Of a stretch of 64,000 nt of DNA, positions 1 to 8,807 are shown in pieces. The notes under the pieces were generated by a model. The model was not told the origin of the DNA. It saw only the letters and a list, made by a program, of their open reading frames with translations, and made no database searches. Positions within the stretch are counted from its first letter, which is position 1; each line of letters starts with the position of its first letter. Location of the stretch: assembly GCF_003946645.1 (NCBI RefSeq), contig NZ_RHOU01000002.1, positions 312,456-376,455 on the forward strand, in the 5' to 3' direction. The position numbers and the translations under genes are program-made. This stretch comes from Lapidilactobacillus wuchangensis (GTDB taxonomy: Bacteria > Bacillota > Bacilli > Lactobacillales > Lactobacillaceae).

Positions 1-2
1 TA

Positions 3-545
3 ATTGAATTATTGGTGGGGATTCCTTCAGTTGTATACGGCTTTATCGGCTTATCAGTTGTTGTGCCTTTCGTTCGGCGGACTTTTGGTGGTAGTGGTTT
101 TGGGATTTTGTCCGGGACCTTTGTCTTGTTTGTCATGATTTTGCCAACAGTAACTTCAATGACAATTGATGCTTTAAATAGTGTCCCACGTAATTATCGT
201 GAAGCTTCCTTAGCTTTAGGGGCGACTCGCTGGCAGACCATTTATAAAGTGGTTTTGCGGGCGTCAACGTCCGGCATTATTACAGCAATCGTCTTTGGGA
301 TGTCACGGGCCTTTGGTGAAGCCTTAGCGGTGCAAATGGTTATTGGTAATGCAATGTTATTACCAGGAAACTTGATTTCACCAGCCTCAACCTTGACCTC
401 AGTCTTAACCATGGGCATGGGGAACTCAGTCATGGGTTCATTGAGCAATAATGCTTTGTGGTCGTTGGCGCTGTTGTTGTTGATCATGCCATTAATCTTC
501 AATATTATTATTCGTAAAATTGCTAAGAAAGGAGCCATCCGTTAA
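3..545 (+). CDS. pstC: Phosphate ABC transporter permease PstC (5' truncated by window edge)
   Basis: Inner-membrane permease of the high-affinity phosphate ABC importer. The reading frame is open from the first bases of the window, so only the C-terminal ~180 residues are present. The visible part carries the BPD_transp_1 coupling region (EASLALGATRWQTIYKVVL) and later hydrophobic helices, ending in a basic tail. Its stop codon overlaps the pstA start by one base (TAATG), indicating translational coupling. It heads the run pstC-pstA-pstB-pstB-phoU. A TTG at 12 is only the first possible start inside the window, not the real one. Identification is secure from family motif and context. Confidence 0.93.
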   Translation: MELLVGIPSVVYGFIGLSVVVPFVRRTFGGSGFGILSGTFVLFVMILPTVTSMTIDALNSVPRNYREASLALGATRWQTIYKVVLRASTSGIITAIVFGMSRAFGEALAVQMVIGNAMLLPGNLISPASTLTSVLTMGMGNSVMGSLSNNALWSLALLLLIMPLIFNIIIRKIAKKGAIR

Positions 546-1441
546 TGAGTCCACGTAAATGGGATAAAGTTGCTACCACGGTACTTTACATGATTTCAGT
601 GTTCATTATTGCGGTATTGGCTTTCTTACTCTTATATATTCTGATTTCTGGGTTGCCGCACGTCACTTGGCATTTCATTACTGGTCGGTCAAGTTCGTTT
701 GCTGCTGGCGGTGGGATTGGGATTCAGCTTTTTAATTCCCTCTACTTATTAATTCTCTCCATGTTAATTTCAATTCCTTTATCTTTAGGTGCTGGTATTT
801 ATTTGTCAGAATATGCGCCGAAAAATTGGTTAACTGATTTAATTCGTAACATGATTGAAATTCTAAGTTCTTTACCATCGGTGGTGGTTGGACTGTTTGG
901 CTTCTTGGTTTTCTCAATCAATATGAAGTTAGGCTTCTCGATTCTGTCTGGGGCTTTGGCCTTAACGGTTTTCAATTTACCATTATTGACACGAAAAGTT
1001 GAAGATTCTTTGCAGGCGGTTCATTACACACAACGTGAAGCTGGTTATGCGCTAGGCTTGTCACGCTGGGAAACCGTGATCCATGTGGTGGTTCCTTCAG
1101 CACTCCCCGGTATTTTAACGGGGATGATCCTTGGTGCTGGTCGGGTCTTCGGTGAGGCCGCAGCCTTAATTTATACGGCAGGGCAAAGTTCACCGCCACT
1201 AGATTTCACCAACTGGAATCCAACTTATATTGCCAGTCCCTTGAACCCATTACGTTCTGCAGAAACCTTGGCCGTGCATATTTGGAAGATTAATTCTGAA
1301 GGGATTATTCCCGATGCTAGTGCCGTGTCAGCTGGTGCCTCTGCAATTTTAATTTTATTTGTCCTATTATTTAACTTTGCCGCTCGTTATTTTGGTAATA
1401 AATTATATCGCCATTTAACTGGGGCAAGAGAGCGAGGCTAA
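545..1441 (+). CDS. pstA: Phosphate ABC transporter permease PstA
   Basis: Second membrane subunit of the PstSCAB phosphate importer, 298 aa, the usual family length. It has an N-terminal membrane helix, then about five more; the coupling loop is visible as EAGYALGLSRWETVIHVVVP around residues 165-185, and the GRVFGEAAALIYTAG segment typical of PstA follows. The ATG overlaps the pstC stop by one base, and pstB starts two bases after its own stop. Expected to be co-expressed with its neighbours under phosphate limitation, but the promoter lies upstream of the window. Confidence 0.95.
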   Translation: MSPRKWDKVATTVLYMISVFIIAVLAFLLLYILISGLPHVTWHFITGRSSSFAAGGGIGIQLFNSLYLLILSMLISIPLSLGAGIYLSEYAPKNWLTDLIRNMIEILSSLPSVVVGLFGFLVFSINMKLGFSILSGALALTVFNLPLLTRKVEDSLQAVHYTQREAGYALGLSRWETVIHVVVPSALPGILTGMILGAGRVFGEAAALIYTAGQSSPPLDFTNWNPTYIASPLNPLRSAETLAVHIWKINSEGIIPDASAVSAGASAILILFVLLFNFAARYFGNKLYRHLTGARERG

Positions 1442-1443
1442 GC

Positions 1444-2253
1444 ATGGAAAAATATGATCGCTCAGATCGCTATTTAAAACAACTTGATGATGGTCAACAC
1501 GAGATTGCTTTAGCAACGAAAGATTTACACGTCTCTTATGGTGAAAAAGAAGCCATTCACGGCGTATCTCTAGATTTCGAACGGTTTAAGATCACGGCTT
1601 TGATTGGCGCTTCTGGTTCTGGCAAATCCACTTATTTGCGTTCTTTAAATCGAATGAATGATAATATTTCGGGAACAAAAGTAACTGGCCAAATCATGTA
1701 TCGTGGTTTGGACGTTAATAGTAATCAAATTGATGTTTACGAAATGCGGAAGCACATTGGCATGGTTTTCCAACAGCCGAATCCTTTTGCTAAGTCGATT
1801 TATGACAATATTACTTTTGCGCCTAAACGTCATGGCGAACATCACAAAAAAGTGCTTGATGAAATGGTCGAAACAACCTTGAAGCAAGCGGGGTTATGGG
1901 ATCAGGTCAAAGATGACTTGAAGCAAAGTGCCTTAGCTTTGTCAGGTGGTCAGCAACAACGTCTTTGTATTGCCCGAGCGATTGCAATGAAGCCGGATAT
2001 TCTTTTGTTGGATGAACCAGCTAGTGTGCTGGATCCCATTTCAACAGCGACTCTGGAAGATACATTACTCCAACTAAAAGAGAACTACACTATTATTATT
2101 GTGACTCATAATATGCAGCAAGCAGCGCGGGTCAGTGATTATACCGCCTTTTTCCATTTAGGCGACGCATTGGAATATGATGAGACACGAAAGATCTTTA
2201 CGCGGCCTAAGATTAAGGCAACTGAAGATTACGTTTCGGGTCACTTTGGTTAG
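1444..2253 (+). CDS. pstB: Phosphate ABC transporter ATP-binding protein PstB (copy 1)
   Basis: ATPase subunit that powers phosphate import, 269 aa. Walker [10 protein letters not shown] lies at about residues 55-63, the Q-loop in VFQQPNPF, signature LSGGQQQR near 167, and Walker [14 protein letters not shown] near 185-197. This last motif is a slight variant of the usual DEPTSALD. The switch histidine is present (VTHNMQQA, near 220). An N-terminal extension of ~25 residues precedes the ABC domain. It is followed 13 bp later by a second PstB. Two PstB paralogues in tandem are common in lactobacilli and streptococci; whether they pair as a heterodimer is inference. Confidence 0.95.
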   Translation: MEKYDRSDRYLKQLDDGQHEIALATKDLHVSYGEKEAIHGVSLDFERFKITALIGASGSGKSTYLRSLNRMNDNISGTKVTGQIMYRGLDVNSNQIDVYEMRKHIGMVFQQPNPFAKSIYDNITFAPKRHGEHHKKVLDEMVETTLKQAGLWDQVKDDLKQSALALSGGQQQRLCIARAIAMKPDILLLDEPASVLDPISTATLEDTLLQLKENYTIIIVTHNMQQAARVSDYTAFFHLGDALEYDETRKIFTRPKIKATEDYVSGHFG

Positions 2254-2266
2254 TAAGGAGTTAGTC

Positions 2267-3031
2267 ATGGCAGAACCAAAAGAAATGATTACTGTGCAAG
2301 ATTTACATTTGTATTATGGCCAGCAAGAGGCTTTGCGTGGCGTAACAATCGATTTTCACCGCAACGAAATTACGGCGGTGATTGGGCCGTCTGGTTGTGG
2401 CAAGTCCAGCTTGTTGAAGACCATTAATCGTCTGAACGATTTGGTACCTGACGTAACAGTGACAGGTACGGTCAAACTTAATGGCCAAGATATTTATGCG
2501 CCTAATATGGATGCCGTTGCCTTGCGGAAAGAAGTCGGCATGCTGTTTCAACAACCGAACCCATTTCCGTTTTCGATTTATGATAACGTGATTTATGGCC
2601 TCCGGATTTCCGGCGAAAAACGTAAAAATGTTCTTGATGAAGCAGTTGAGCGCAGTTTGAAGGCGGCGGCAATTTGGGATGAAGTTAAGGACCGTTTGCA
2701 TGACAATGCCATGAGTTTATCTGGTGGTCAGCAGCAACGAATTTGTATTGCTCGCGTTTTGGCAACTCAGCCTAAGGTTATTTTGATGGATGAGCCGACT
2801 AGCGCGTTGGACCCGATTTCCAGTAGTGAAATTGAACGAACCATGCTAAAATTAAAAGACGATTATAGCATTGTGATTGTCACGCGGAATATGCAACAAG
2901 CCTCGCGGATTTCTGACCGAACGGCCTTTTTCTTGGCTGGTGAATTGATTGAAGATGGGCCAACACGCGATATTTTCATGCAACCACAGAAGAAAGAAAC
3001 CGAAGATTACATCTCCGGTCGTTTCGGCTAA
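2267..3031 (+). CDS. pstB2: Phosphate ABC transporter ATP-binding protein PstB (copy 2, H-loop His replaced by Arg)
   Basis: Second PstB paralogue, 254 aa. I chose the ATG at 2267 because it follows AAGGAG at 2255-2260; the frame is open further upstream but overlaps pstB1. Walker [10 protein letters not shown] is near residues 40-48, signature LSGGQQQR near 151, Walker [13 protein letters not shown]. The H-loop reads VTRNMQQA instead of VTHNMQQA, so the switch histidine present in copy 1 is an arginine here. This suggests a degenerate ATP site that works with copy 1, which is inference. It is followed 36 bp later by phoU. Confidence 0.93.
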   Translation: MAEPKEMITVQDLHLYYGQQEALRGVTIDFHRNEITAVIGPSGCGKSSLLKTINRLNDLVPDVTVTGTVKLNGQDIYAPNMDAVALRKEVGMLFQQPNPFPFSIYDNVIYGLRISGEKRKNVLDEAVERSLKAAAIWDEVKDRLHDNAMSLSGGQQQRICIARVLATQPKVILMDEPTSALDPISSSEIERTMLKLKDDYSIVIVTRNMQQASRISDRTAFFLAGELIEDGPTRDIFMQPQKKETEDYISGRFG

Positions 3032-3067
3032 AAGTAACAATAAATAAAAAAGAGGTGGGCTTACTAA

Positions 3068-3751
3068 ATGTTTAGAAGAAATTTTGAAGACGAATTAAAT
3101 GATCTTCATGTCCGCTTTTCAGAAATGGGCATGATGGTCAATGAAGCCATTTATAAATCAGTTAATGCCTTTATTAATCATGACAAGACTCTAGCTAAAG
3201 AAGTCATTGAGGCTGATGAGCGCATCAATCAGCGTGAAGTTGATTTGGAAAAGCGCTCCTTTGAAATGATTGCTTTACAACAACCAGTTACTGGTGATTT
3301 GCGGATGATCGTAACGGTCATGAAAGCTAGTTCCGATTTGGAACGAATGGGCGATCATGCGGTCAGCATTGCCAAGTCAACAATTCGAGTCAAGGGCAAT
3401 GTTCGGGTGCCTGAAATTGAACAAGTCTTGGCAGAAATGTCGACTAAAGTGAAACAAATGGTTGAAGAAATTCTTGATGCCTATGTGAAGGCTGATATGA
3501 AACGAGCTAAGGAAATTGCCGCTGAGGATAAAAATGTCGATGCTTATTCCGATCGCATTTATAAAATGTGCCTCAGCCAAATGCAAGAAAATCCTGATAC
3601 GATTGTCGGTAGTATGGACTACATGCTAGTTGATAGTTACTTGGAGCGAATTGGTGATTATGTCACGAATATTTGCGAATGGATTATTTACCTGGAAACT
3701 GGTAAATTAGTCGAATTGAATTCTAATGTTGAAGAAGACAACATTTTTTAA
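3068..3751 (+). CDS. phoU: Phosphate-specific transport system accessory protein PhoU
   Basis: Cytosolic regulator of the Pst transporter and phosphate signalling, 227 aa, normal length. Two PhoU three-helix repeats are visible through their metal-binding signatures DLERMGDHAVSIAK (around residues 80-95) and SYLERIGDYVTNICEW (around 190-205). The ATG follows AGAGGTGGGC. It is the last gene of the pst run. No conventional terminator lies in the first 25 bases after the stop; the next strong hairpin is the one in the centre of repeat module M1 at 4047-4098. Confidence 0.95.
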   Translation: MFRRNFEDELNDLHVRFSEMGMMVNEAIYKSVNAFINHDKTLAKEVIEADERINQREVDLEKRSFEMIALQQPVTGDLRMIVTVMKASSDLERMGDHAVSIAKSTIRVKGNVRVPEIEQVLAEMSTKVKQMVEEILDAYVKADMKRAKEIAAEDKNVDAYSDRIYKMCLSQMQENPDTIVGSMDYMLVDSYLERIGDYVTNICEWIIYLETGKLVELNSNVEEDNIF

Positions 3752-3769
3752 TTTGGCTGTTAATTAATC

Positions 3770-4600
3770 AAAAGGTGTCTGCTTGAAACAGAATAGGTTC
3801 TGACTCCATTGCGGGCTTACTGGTTGTGGAACGCTGCCGGCATCGATTTGAACCAATAAAGACCAAATTGTTTCAAATACGAGCCTTTGTCTAATTGCTA
3901 AAGCAATAAGACAAATTTGGCGGCTGACAACCACGCCCTCCATTCCGTCTGGAGTTGATTTAGTGCACTTAATCTTTGTGAGTGCTTAAGGCAGTAGTAG
4001 TGGGATTCATTAACTCATTTTAATCAAGAGTAATAGTTGAACAGTAAAAAACCGGTGTGACAACTCTATTTTTCAGTAGAGATTGTCACACCGGTTTTGT
4101 TTTACCACAATCTGGTTTGGCTAAATAGTGGTGCTTCATTCCGCAAGTTAATCTAGGCATTGGCGTCAATGGTGAAATTAAGGTCATGACATCGTTCAAA
4201 TATTTGTTGCAATCTTACAATGGCTGCATTGATTGCTAACAAAGATAAAGTGACACACTTTAACTCCAGACGGCGTGAAGGGATCTTGGCGTCAGCCAAT
4301 CGGGTTTTATTTGCGTAGGAGCTTGCGAGAAGCAGCCAAATTATTGTTGGTGCTTTAGCACTTACAATAAGACTTGTATCTGAGACAATTTGATTTGTAA
4401 TTGGCTCAGATCAACGTCGGCCGCGTTCCACGCCAAGCAGCCCGGAACAGAGTCAGACGCCATTCTGTTTTTGAACTTATGTCACCCACTTGTATTAGAG
4501 ATTGTTGCGGAGCAATAAGCTCAAATCAACGCCCACCATGTTCCACGCCCATAAAATCGCTGGGCCCCTGCCGTTCTATACTAAGGAGCGACTAAATCAA
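3770..4600. repeat. Composite structured repeat module M1 (phoU/yoaK interval)
   Basis: Fills the gap between the convergent genes phoU and yoaK; no gene seen. It holds a reversed type-2 unit (3786-3958), a linker, a central hairpin (4047-4098), a reversed fragment of a type-1 3' half (~4150-4180), a forward type-2 unit (4263-4469) and a truncated reversed type-1 unit (4486-4594). The first unit has stems GGTTGT/ACAACC and TTGTCT-ATTGC/GCAAT-AGACAA; the forward unit has CTTGGCGT/ACGCCAAG and TATTGT-GTGC/GCAC-ACAATA. The forward unit carries an extra ~40 bp between two CAGCC copies at 4294-4336, absent from the other copies. Confidence 0.88.
4047..4098. terminator. Bidirectional terminator-like hairpin at centre of M1
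   Basis: Inverted repeat AAAACCGGTGTGACAA / TTGTCACACCGGTTTT with a loop of about 17 nt containing an inner TCTA/TAGA pair, preceded by an A-run and followed by T-rich sequence. It sits between convergent phoU and yoaK and could terminate both. Equivalent hairpins with different sequences occupy the same place in M3-M9. Confidence 0.75.
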
Positions 4601-4666
4601 GACCACAGCTTCAAAGTTCAAATCAACTAGCAACTATTTTGATAATTACAAAGGTCTGGTACCAGC

Positions 4667-5347
4667 CTATTGTTGAAGTCCACGGTGGGTTGCCCATTGG
4701 AGAATTCCCAGAATAATAATGAGATCAAGCACGATAAAGAGCACCGTTAGTTGGTGCCACAGTGGCGTCAGCAATCCGCTGATCAAAGCACCGAGCATGA
4801 AAGCCAGCACGATCAATAAACTTTCTCCAGCCTGATGTAATTTTTCTGGTTCGCGTTTTAAGAGGGCCAGCCAGAGAAAAACGGCGATATTGCGAATATT
4901 ACCAGTGGCCATGATGGTCGTGAAAGGGCGCCCCTTAATGCGGCGGAAAGTCTGATATTGTAGTGCTGCCACTAATGAAATTAAGCAGGTGATCCATAAA
5001 TCGTTCCAGTGGTTGCTGAGCAATGCCACGGCAATCAAGCCGATAATTTCCAAAAGTAGAACAATGTGTTGCCACTGGAAACGGCGATTTTTTTGAAAAT
5101 AATGTTCGATTGAAACGGTGGCAAAAATCCCAATTGCGAAGGCGATGATTGGCATTAGGTAGTGGCCGACGAGGGGCCAATTACCGTTAGCTAAATGTAA
5201 GGTCAGCAGAATAACGTTTCCGGTTTGCAAGCCCGCGAAAACTTGGCCGTGATTTAAATAAGTATAAGCATCTAGGGCCCCGCCTGCTAAAGTTAACAGG
5301 AAACCAATCAGCAGACGTTCATGCACTGGATCGTGACGTTTGGGCAA
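4667..5347 (-). CDS. YoaK family (DUF1275) membrane protein
   Basis: Predicted integral membrane protein of 226 aa with about six hydrophobic helices. It matches the YoaK/DUF1275 pattern: an N-terminal GGALDAYTYLNHGQVFAGLQ segment (helix 1 and the conserved Q-T-G-N loop) and later the MATGNIRN motif. Family function is unknown; small-molecule transport has been suggested for relatives. I chose TTG at 5347 because GGAGGA precedes it by six bases; an upstream in-frame TTG at 5371 has no such site. It is a single-gene unit convergent with phoU. Family call is firm, role unknown. Confidence 0.85.
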   Translation of the reverse strand: MPKRHDPVHERLLIGFLLTLAGGALDAYTYLNHGQVFAGLQTGNVILLTLHLANGNWPLVGHYLMPIIAFAIGIFATVSIEHYFQKNRRFQWQHIVLLLEIIGLIAVALLSNHWNDLWITCLISLVAALQYQTFRRIKGRPFTTIMATGNIRNIAVFLWLALLKREPEKLHQAGESLLIVLAFMLGALISGLLTPLWHQLTVLFIVLDLIIILGILQWATHRGLQQ

Positions 5348-5476
5348 GGCAGTTCCTCCATTCAAGGTCAATGTGGTTTATTATACTAGATTTAGCTGGT
5401 GATTAAAAATCGCGTTACTACTAGTAATAGCGCCGAATTTTTTCTAAATGAGGGCTGAAATGAATTAACGTCGTCA

Positions 5477-5485
5477 GTCTGAGAC
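5477..5485. promoter_or_regulatory. Small palindrome upstream of the LiaX-like operon
   Basis: GTC-TGA-GAC palindrome about 100 bp upstream of the LiaX-like start, also flanked by CGTC (5472-5475) and GACG (5483-5486). LiaR/VraR-type response regulators bind short imperfect inverted repeats in comparable places, so this is a candidate operator. No LiaFSR genes are in the window, so the link is inference. Confidence 0.3.
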
Positions 5486-5586
5486 GAAAATCCACCCTAA
5501 GGCCTATGACTATTTATTCGGAAGGATGCATAATAGTATTTGTAATCGAGATGGAATTTAACCATTAACCAATGGAGGTTATCACA

Positions 5587-7239
5587 ATGAACGAACGCGA
5601 AAGAATTCTAGATTTAGTTAAAAAAGGTGTTATTTCTTCCGAAGAAGGTTTGGTCTTATTAGAAAACCTATCCAAGAAAAATGCCAATACAACTCCTAAC
5701 TCACAACCAACAAATTATTCTGACCAAAATGATGACGAAGCCGCTGACCGTGAAGAGGCTGAACAAGAAGCCGCCGAAGCTCGTGAAGAAGCTGAAGAGG
5801 AACGCAAGGAAGCCGAAGAAGAACGACGCGAGGCAGCACAAGAAGCTGAAGAGGCTCGCCAAGAAGCTTTAGATGATTTGGAAGATCAATTAAGTGATTT
5901 GAAAGATGATTTAGCTGATCATAATGAAGATTTGGCTGAAACCGAGCAAAAAATTGCCGCTGTTAGTAAGCAAATTCAATTAGATCAAGAACACATCACC
6001 GTGATTGATGCAATGGAAGACTTGGACAGCTTGACTGATGAGAAGCGTCAGGAACGAGTTGCTGCCAAATCACGAGTAGTCGAATTACAACAAACTGTTG
6101 ATAATCTACAATTGACTCGTGATGAGTTACAAGGTCAAATTGATCAACTCAACCAACAAATTAGTCAAGTTAATCGTAAACGAATCAAAATCAACTTGAA
6201 TTTTGATCATTTACGCGATAACACCAATGCTACTTTAAATGACTTTGGTGAAAAGTTGGGCGACTTTGGCACTCAATTTGGTAACAAGTATGGCAAAGAA
6301 ATGTCGGATTTTGGCGAAAAAGTCGGTGATCTTGGCAGCCAATTTGGCGGTTATATGCGTGACGCCTTCAAGAACGTGATGGATAACATTGATTGGAACG
6401 ATGTGACCTTCAAAGTGCCAGGTTTAGCTACCACAAGTTTCAAACATGACTTTGTTTTTGAAAATTGCGGCGCTACGATTTTAGACGTGAAGAATGCCAA
6501 TGGTGATGTCACTTTAAATCGCTGGGAACAACCAGATATTAAAGTTGCTGCTAACATCAAGCTTTATGGCAAAATGGATGAAGCTGATAAATTAACAGCC
6601 TTCACTGATCGCAGCCGAATTGATGTTAATGACGATCATTTTATTTTCCAAGTGCCTAACAAGCGTATTCAAGCAAACTTAGATATCTACTTACCAGCAC
6701 GGGTTTATGACCATATTAATCTGAATCTGTTGAATGGCTCAATCAATATTGGCGCTTTACAAGCTAAGGATGTCTATTTGAAGACAACCAACGGCAAGAT
6801 TTCAATCACTGATTTACAAGCAACTATGGTTGAGGCTGAAGACGTTAATGGTGCCATTGATGTTCTAAACGCTGAATTGCGGGAATTGCTGTTGAGCACT
6901 GTCAATGGTAACGCGACGGTGGTCGGTCAATTACAAGCTGGTAAATTATCAACAGTTCATGGCAACGTCAAGGCAACTTTAAGCAATGATGATTTGCATC
7001 GCTTAGAAGCATCCTCGGTCAATGGTAATGTTAAAATTGCCGTTCCTGCTAGCTTAACTTTCTCAGGCACTGCCAAAACTAGTTTTGGTCAAGTGAATAC
7101 GCGGAGCTTCGGCTTACAAATCGATGATCAACGTTCCACGACTGGCGCTAATATGTCCTTTACACGTGGTGATCACCCTGAAACTAAATTACAACTATCA
7201 AGCACGTCTGGTTCGATCTATTTAAAAGATAATCAATAA
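5587..7239 (+). CDS. LiaX-like DUF4097 envelope-stress protein
   Basis: Protein of 550 aa with three regions. An N-terminal ~30-residue SHOCT-like helix pair (ILDLVKKGVISSEEGLVLL) comes first. A long highly charged coiled coil (about 50-205) is rich in EEAEEERKEAEE heptads. A C-terminal DUF4097 beta-helix domain (about 285-550) has repeating G-x-I/V strands such as VNGNVKIAV. This matches LiaX of enterococci, which senses daptomycin and antimicrobial peptides at the cell surface; the following PspC gene strengthens the match. No signal peptide is visible, as in LiaX. The ATG at 5587 follows AATGGAGG at the proper distance. Function here is inferred from architecture and synteny. Confidence 0.8.
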   Translation: MNERERILDLVKKGVISSEEGLVLLENLSKKNANTTPNSQPTNYSDQNDDEAADREEAEQEAAEAREEAEEERKEAEEERREAAQEAEEARQEALDDLEDQLSDLKDDLADHNEDLAETEQKIAAVSKQIQLDQEHITVIDAMEDLDSLTDEKRQERVAAKSRVVELQQTVDNLQLTRDELQGQIDQLNQQISQVNRKRIKINLNFDHLRDNTNATLNDFGEKLGDFGTQFGNKYGKEMSDFGEKVGDLGSQFGGYMRDAFKNVMDNIDWNDVTFKVPGLATTSFKHDFVFENCGATILDVKNANGDVTLNRWEQPDIKVAANIKLYGKMDEADKLTAFTDRSRIDVNDDHFIFQVPNKRIQANLDIYLPARVYDHINLNLLNGSINIGALQAKDVYLKTTNGKISITDLQATMVEAEDVNGAIDVLNAELRELLLSTVNGNATVVGQLQAGKLSTVHGNVKATLSNDDLHRLEASSVNGNVKIAVPASLTFSGTAKTSFGQVNTRSFGLQIDDQRSTTGANMSFTRGDHPETKLQLSSTSGSIYLKDNQ

Positions 7240-7267
7240 TTTGTCGTTTGTCCTTGGAGGGTTCGTT

Positions 7268-7543
7268 ATGGAAAAGAAATTATATCGGTCAGCAACTAAT
7301 CGTAAGTTTGCTGGTGTCTGTGGTGGTTTAGGTGAATACTTTAATGTTGATCCGACCTTGATTCGAATTATATTTGTGGCAGCTTTCTTCTTTGCTGGAG
7401 TCGGTCTCTTCCCATACATCATTTTGATGTTGATCATGCCTAATCCGCCCCAAAATATCGATCGAAACCGATATACTGATTCTAAGCACGAAACCGACCA
7501 ACAATCTGAGAATCATGATGATAACCAGTGGAGCGATTTCTAA
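7268..7543 (+). CDS. PspC-domain membrane protein (LiaY-like)
   Basis: 91 aa. The N-terminal half is a PspC domain: KLYRSATNRKFAGVCGGLGE, then the DPTLIRIIFV helix and a membrane helix. A short acidic hydrophilic tail ends in WSDF. ATG at 7268 is preceded by TTGGAGG. It begins 28 bp after the LiaX-like gene. PspC proteins respond to membrane stress; in enterococci the homologue LiaY lies directly downstream of LiaX. The tail motif W(S/G)DF is shared with the next gene product, which ends WGDF, hinting at a common partner. Confidence 0.85.
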   Translation: MEKKLYRSATNRKFAGVCGGLGEYFNVDPTLIRIIFVAAFFFAGVGLFPYIILMLIMPNPPQNIDRNRYTDSKHETDQQSENHDDNQWSDF

Positions 7544-7573
7544 ACTGTTTTAAACAACAATGAGGTGTTAAAT

Positions 7574-7867
7574 TTGTTAACTTTATTATTACTTTGTCTA
7601 CTCGTACCGCTGCTGATTTTAATTGTGATTTCATTGATTGCCGGGACAATTGGCCTGTTCATTGGACTCTTGAAGTTCATCTTACCGGTGATTATCATTG
7701 CAGCAGTGGTCAGCTGGTTGCTTAATCGCAATCACCACCAAAGTCATCATCATTATGGTGGTCAGCAGTCTTATCAACATTATCAACAATCAGGTCTTCG
7801 GGCCCGCAAAGAGTTGCATGATGTGAAAGAACGCGACGAGCATCATGATGAATGGGGCGACTTCTAA
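7574..7867 (+). CDS. Small membrane protein of the LiaX/PspC cluster
   Basis: 97 aa. Two adjacent hydrophobic stretches cover the first ~50 residues. A His/Gln-rich tail (HHHYGGQQSYQHYQQ) follows, then a charged C-terminus ending in WGDF like the preceding PspC protein. The TTG at 7574 lies 8 nt after GAGGT; a GTG at 7565 is part of that ribosome site and so less likely. It is the third gene of the LiaX-PspC operon and occupies the position of LiaZ in enterococci, though I do not see clear sequence resemblance. Function unknown. Confidence 0.65.
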   Translation: MLTLLLLCLLVPLLILIVISLIAGTIGLFIGLLKFILPVIIIAAVVSWLLNRNHHQSHHHYGGQQSYQHYQQSGLRARKELHDVKERDEHHDEWGDF

Positions 7868-7876
7868 TAAATAACA

Positions 7877-7910
7877 AAAGTCGATTAGTGAAAAACTAGT
7901 CGGCTTTTTT
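7877..7910 (+). terminator. Rho-independent terminator after the LiaX-like operon
   Basis: AAGTCGATTAGT / ACTAGTCGGCTT hairpin (with G-U pairs), AAAA loop, followed by T6. It begins 10 bp after the stop of the last gene. Confidence 0.8.
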
Positions 7911-7961
7911 GTTGTTGCAACGGGTTTGTTTAAAATGCGAATTTGAAGGTTAGCTTAGATA

Positions 7962-8710
7962 GATGTCAGTCGCTCCTTAGTTGAAAACGGCAGGGGCCCA
8001 GCGATTTTTCGGGCGTGGAATATGGTGGGCATTGATCTGAGCTTATTGCTGCGCAACAATCTCAGATATAAGTGGTGACATAAGTTCAAAAACAGAATAG
8101 CGTCTGACTGCATTGCGGGCTTGCTGGTTGTGGAACGCTGCCGGCATCGATTTGAACCAATTGAAGACCAAATTGTTTCAAATACGAGCCTTTGTCTAAC
8201 CGCTAAAGCGGCAAGACAAATTTGGCGGCTGACAACCACGCCCTCCATTCCGTCTGGAGTTGAGTTGGTTCACTTTACCTTTGCTAGTGTTTGAGGCAGT
8301 AGTAGCGGGATTCGTTAACTTGCTTTAATCAAGAGTAATAGTTGAACAGTAAAAAAACTATTTTTGCTTCATTCCGCAAGTTTAATCCAGATAGGGCCTA
8401 ACGATTGACATCAAGGGAAAATTAAGGTCATGACATCATTCAAATATTTGCTACAATCTTACAATGACTGCATTGATTGCTAGCAAAGATAAAGTGACAC
8501 ACTTCAACTCCAGACGGCGTGGAGGGATCTTGGCGTCAGCCGCCAAATTGTTCTTAGCGGTTTACCGCTTAGTACAAGACTTGTATCTGAGACAATTTGA
8601 TTTGTAATTGGCTCAGATCAATGTCGGCAGCGTTCCACGCCAAGCAGCCCGAAACAGAGTCAGACGCCATTCTGTTTTTACACCTTCACCTAATTTTACT
8701 GCGTTCAAAC
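7962..8710. repeat. Composite structured repeat module M2 (upstream of hprK)
   Basis: Contains a truncated type-1 unit (7966-8070; 5' arm GGCAGGGGCCCAGCGATT with no matching 3' arm), a reversed type-2 unit (8094-8262; GGTTGT/ACAACC and TTGTCT-CCGC/GCGG-AGACAA), the linker, a degenerate central hairpin (~8345-8375), and a forward type-2 unit (8506-8677; CTTGGCGT/ACGCCAAG). The segment 7966-8262 is the reverse-complement counterpart of 4263-4594 in M1, so the two modules share a composite joint in opposite orientation. No gene in 7868-8790; short ORFs here are repeat shadows. Confidence 0.88.
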
Positions 8711-8807
8711 TTTAATCAGAAATTAGCAGAATCAATTCTGGCAACTTTCGCAACTTACTATAAAAAATGTTAAAATTAGAAATAAACGTTTGATAATGGA
8801 GGCAATT

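Noticed and set aside
4401..4595. 64-codon open reading frame between phoU and yoaK
   Set aside because: Lies within the type-2 and truncated type-1 units of M1; repeat shadow.
5681..5872. Lys/Arg-rich open frame inside the LiaX-like gene
   Set aside because: It is the +1 frame of the repetitive coiled-coil codons (GAA/GCC/AAG) and carries no independent start signal.
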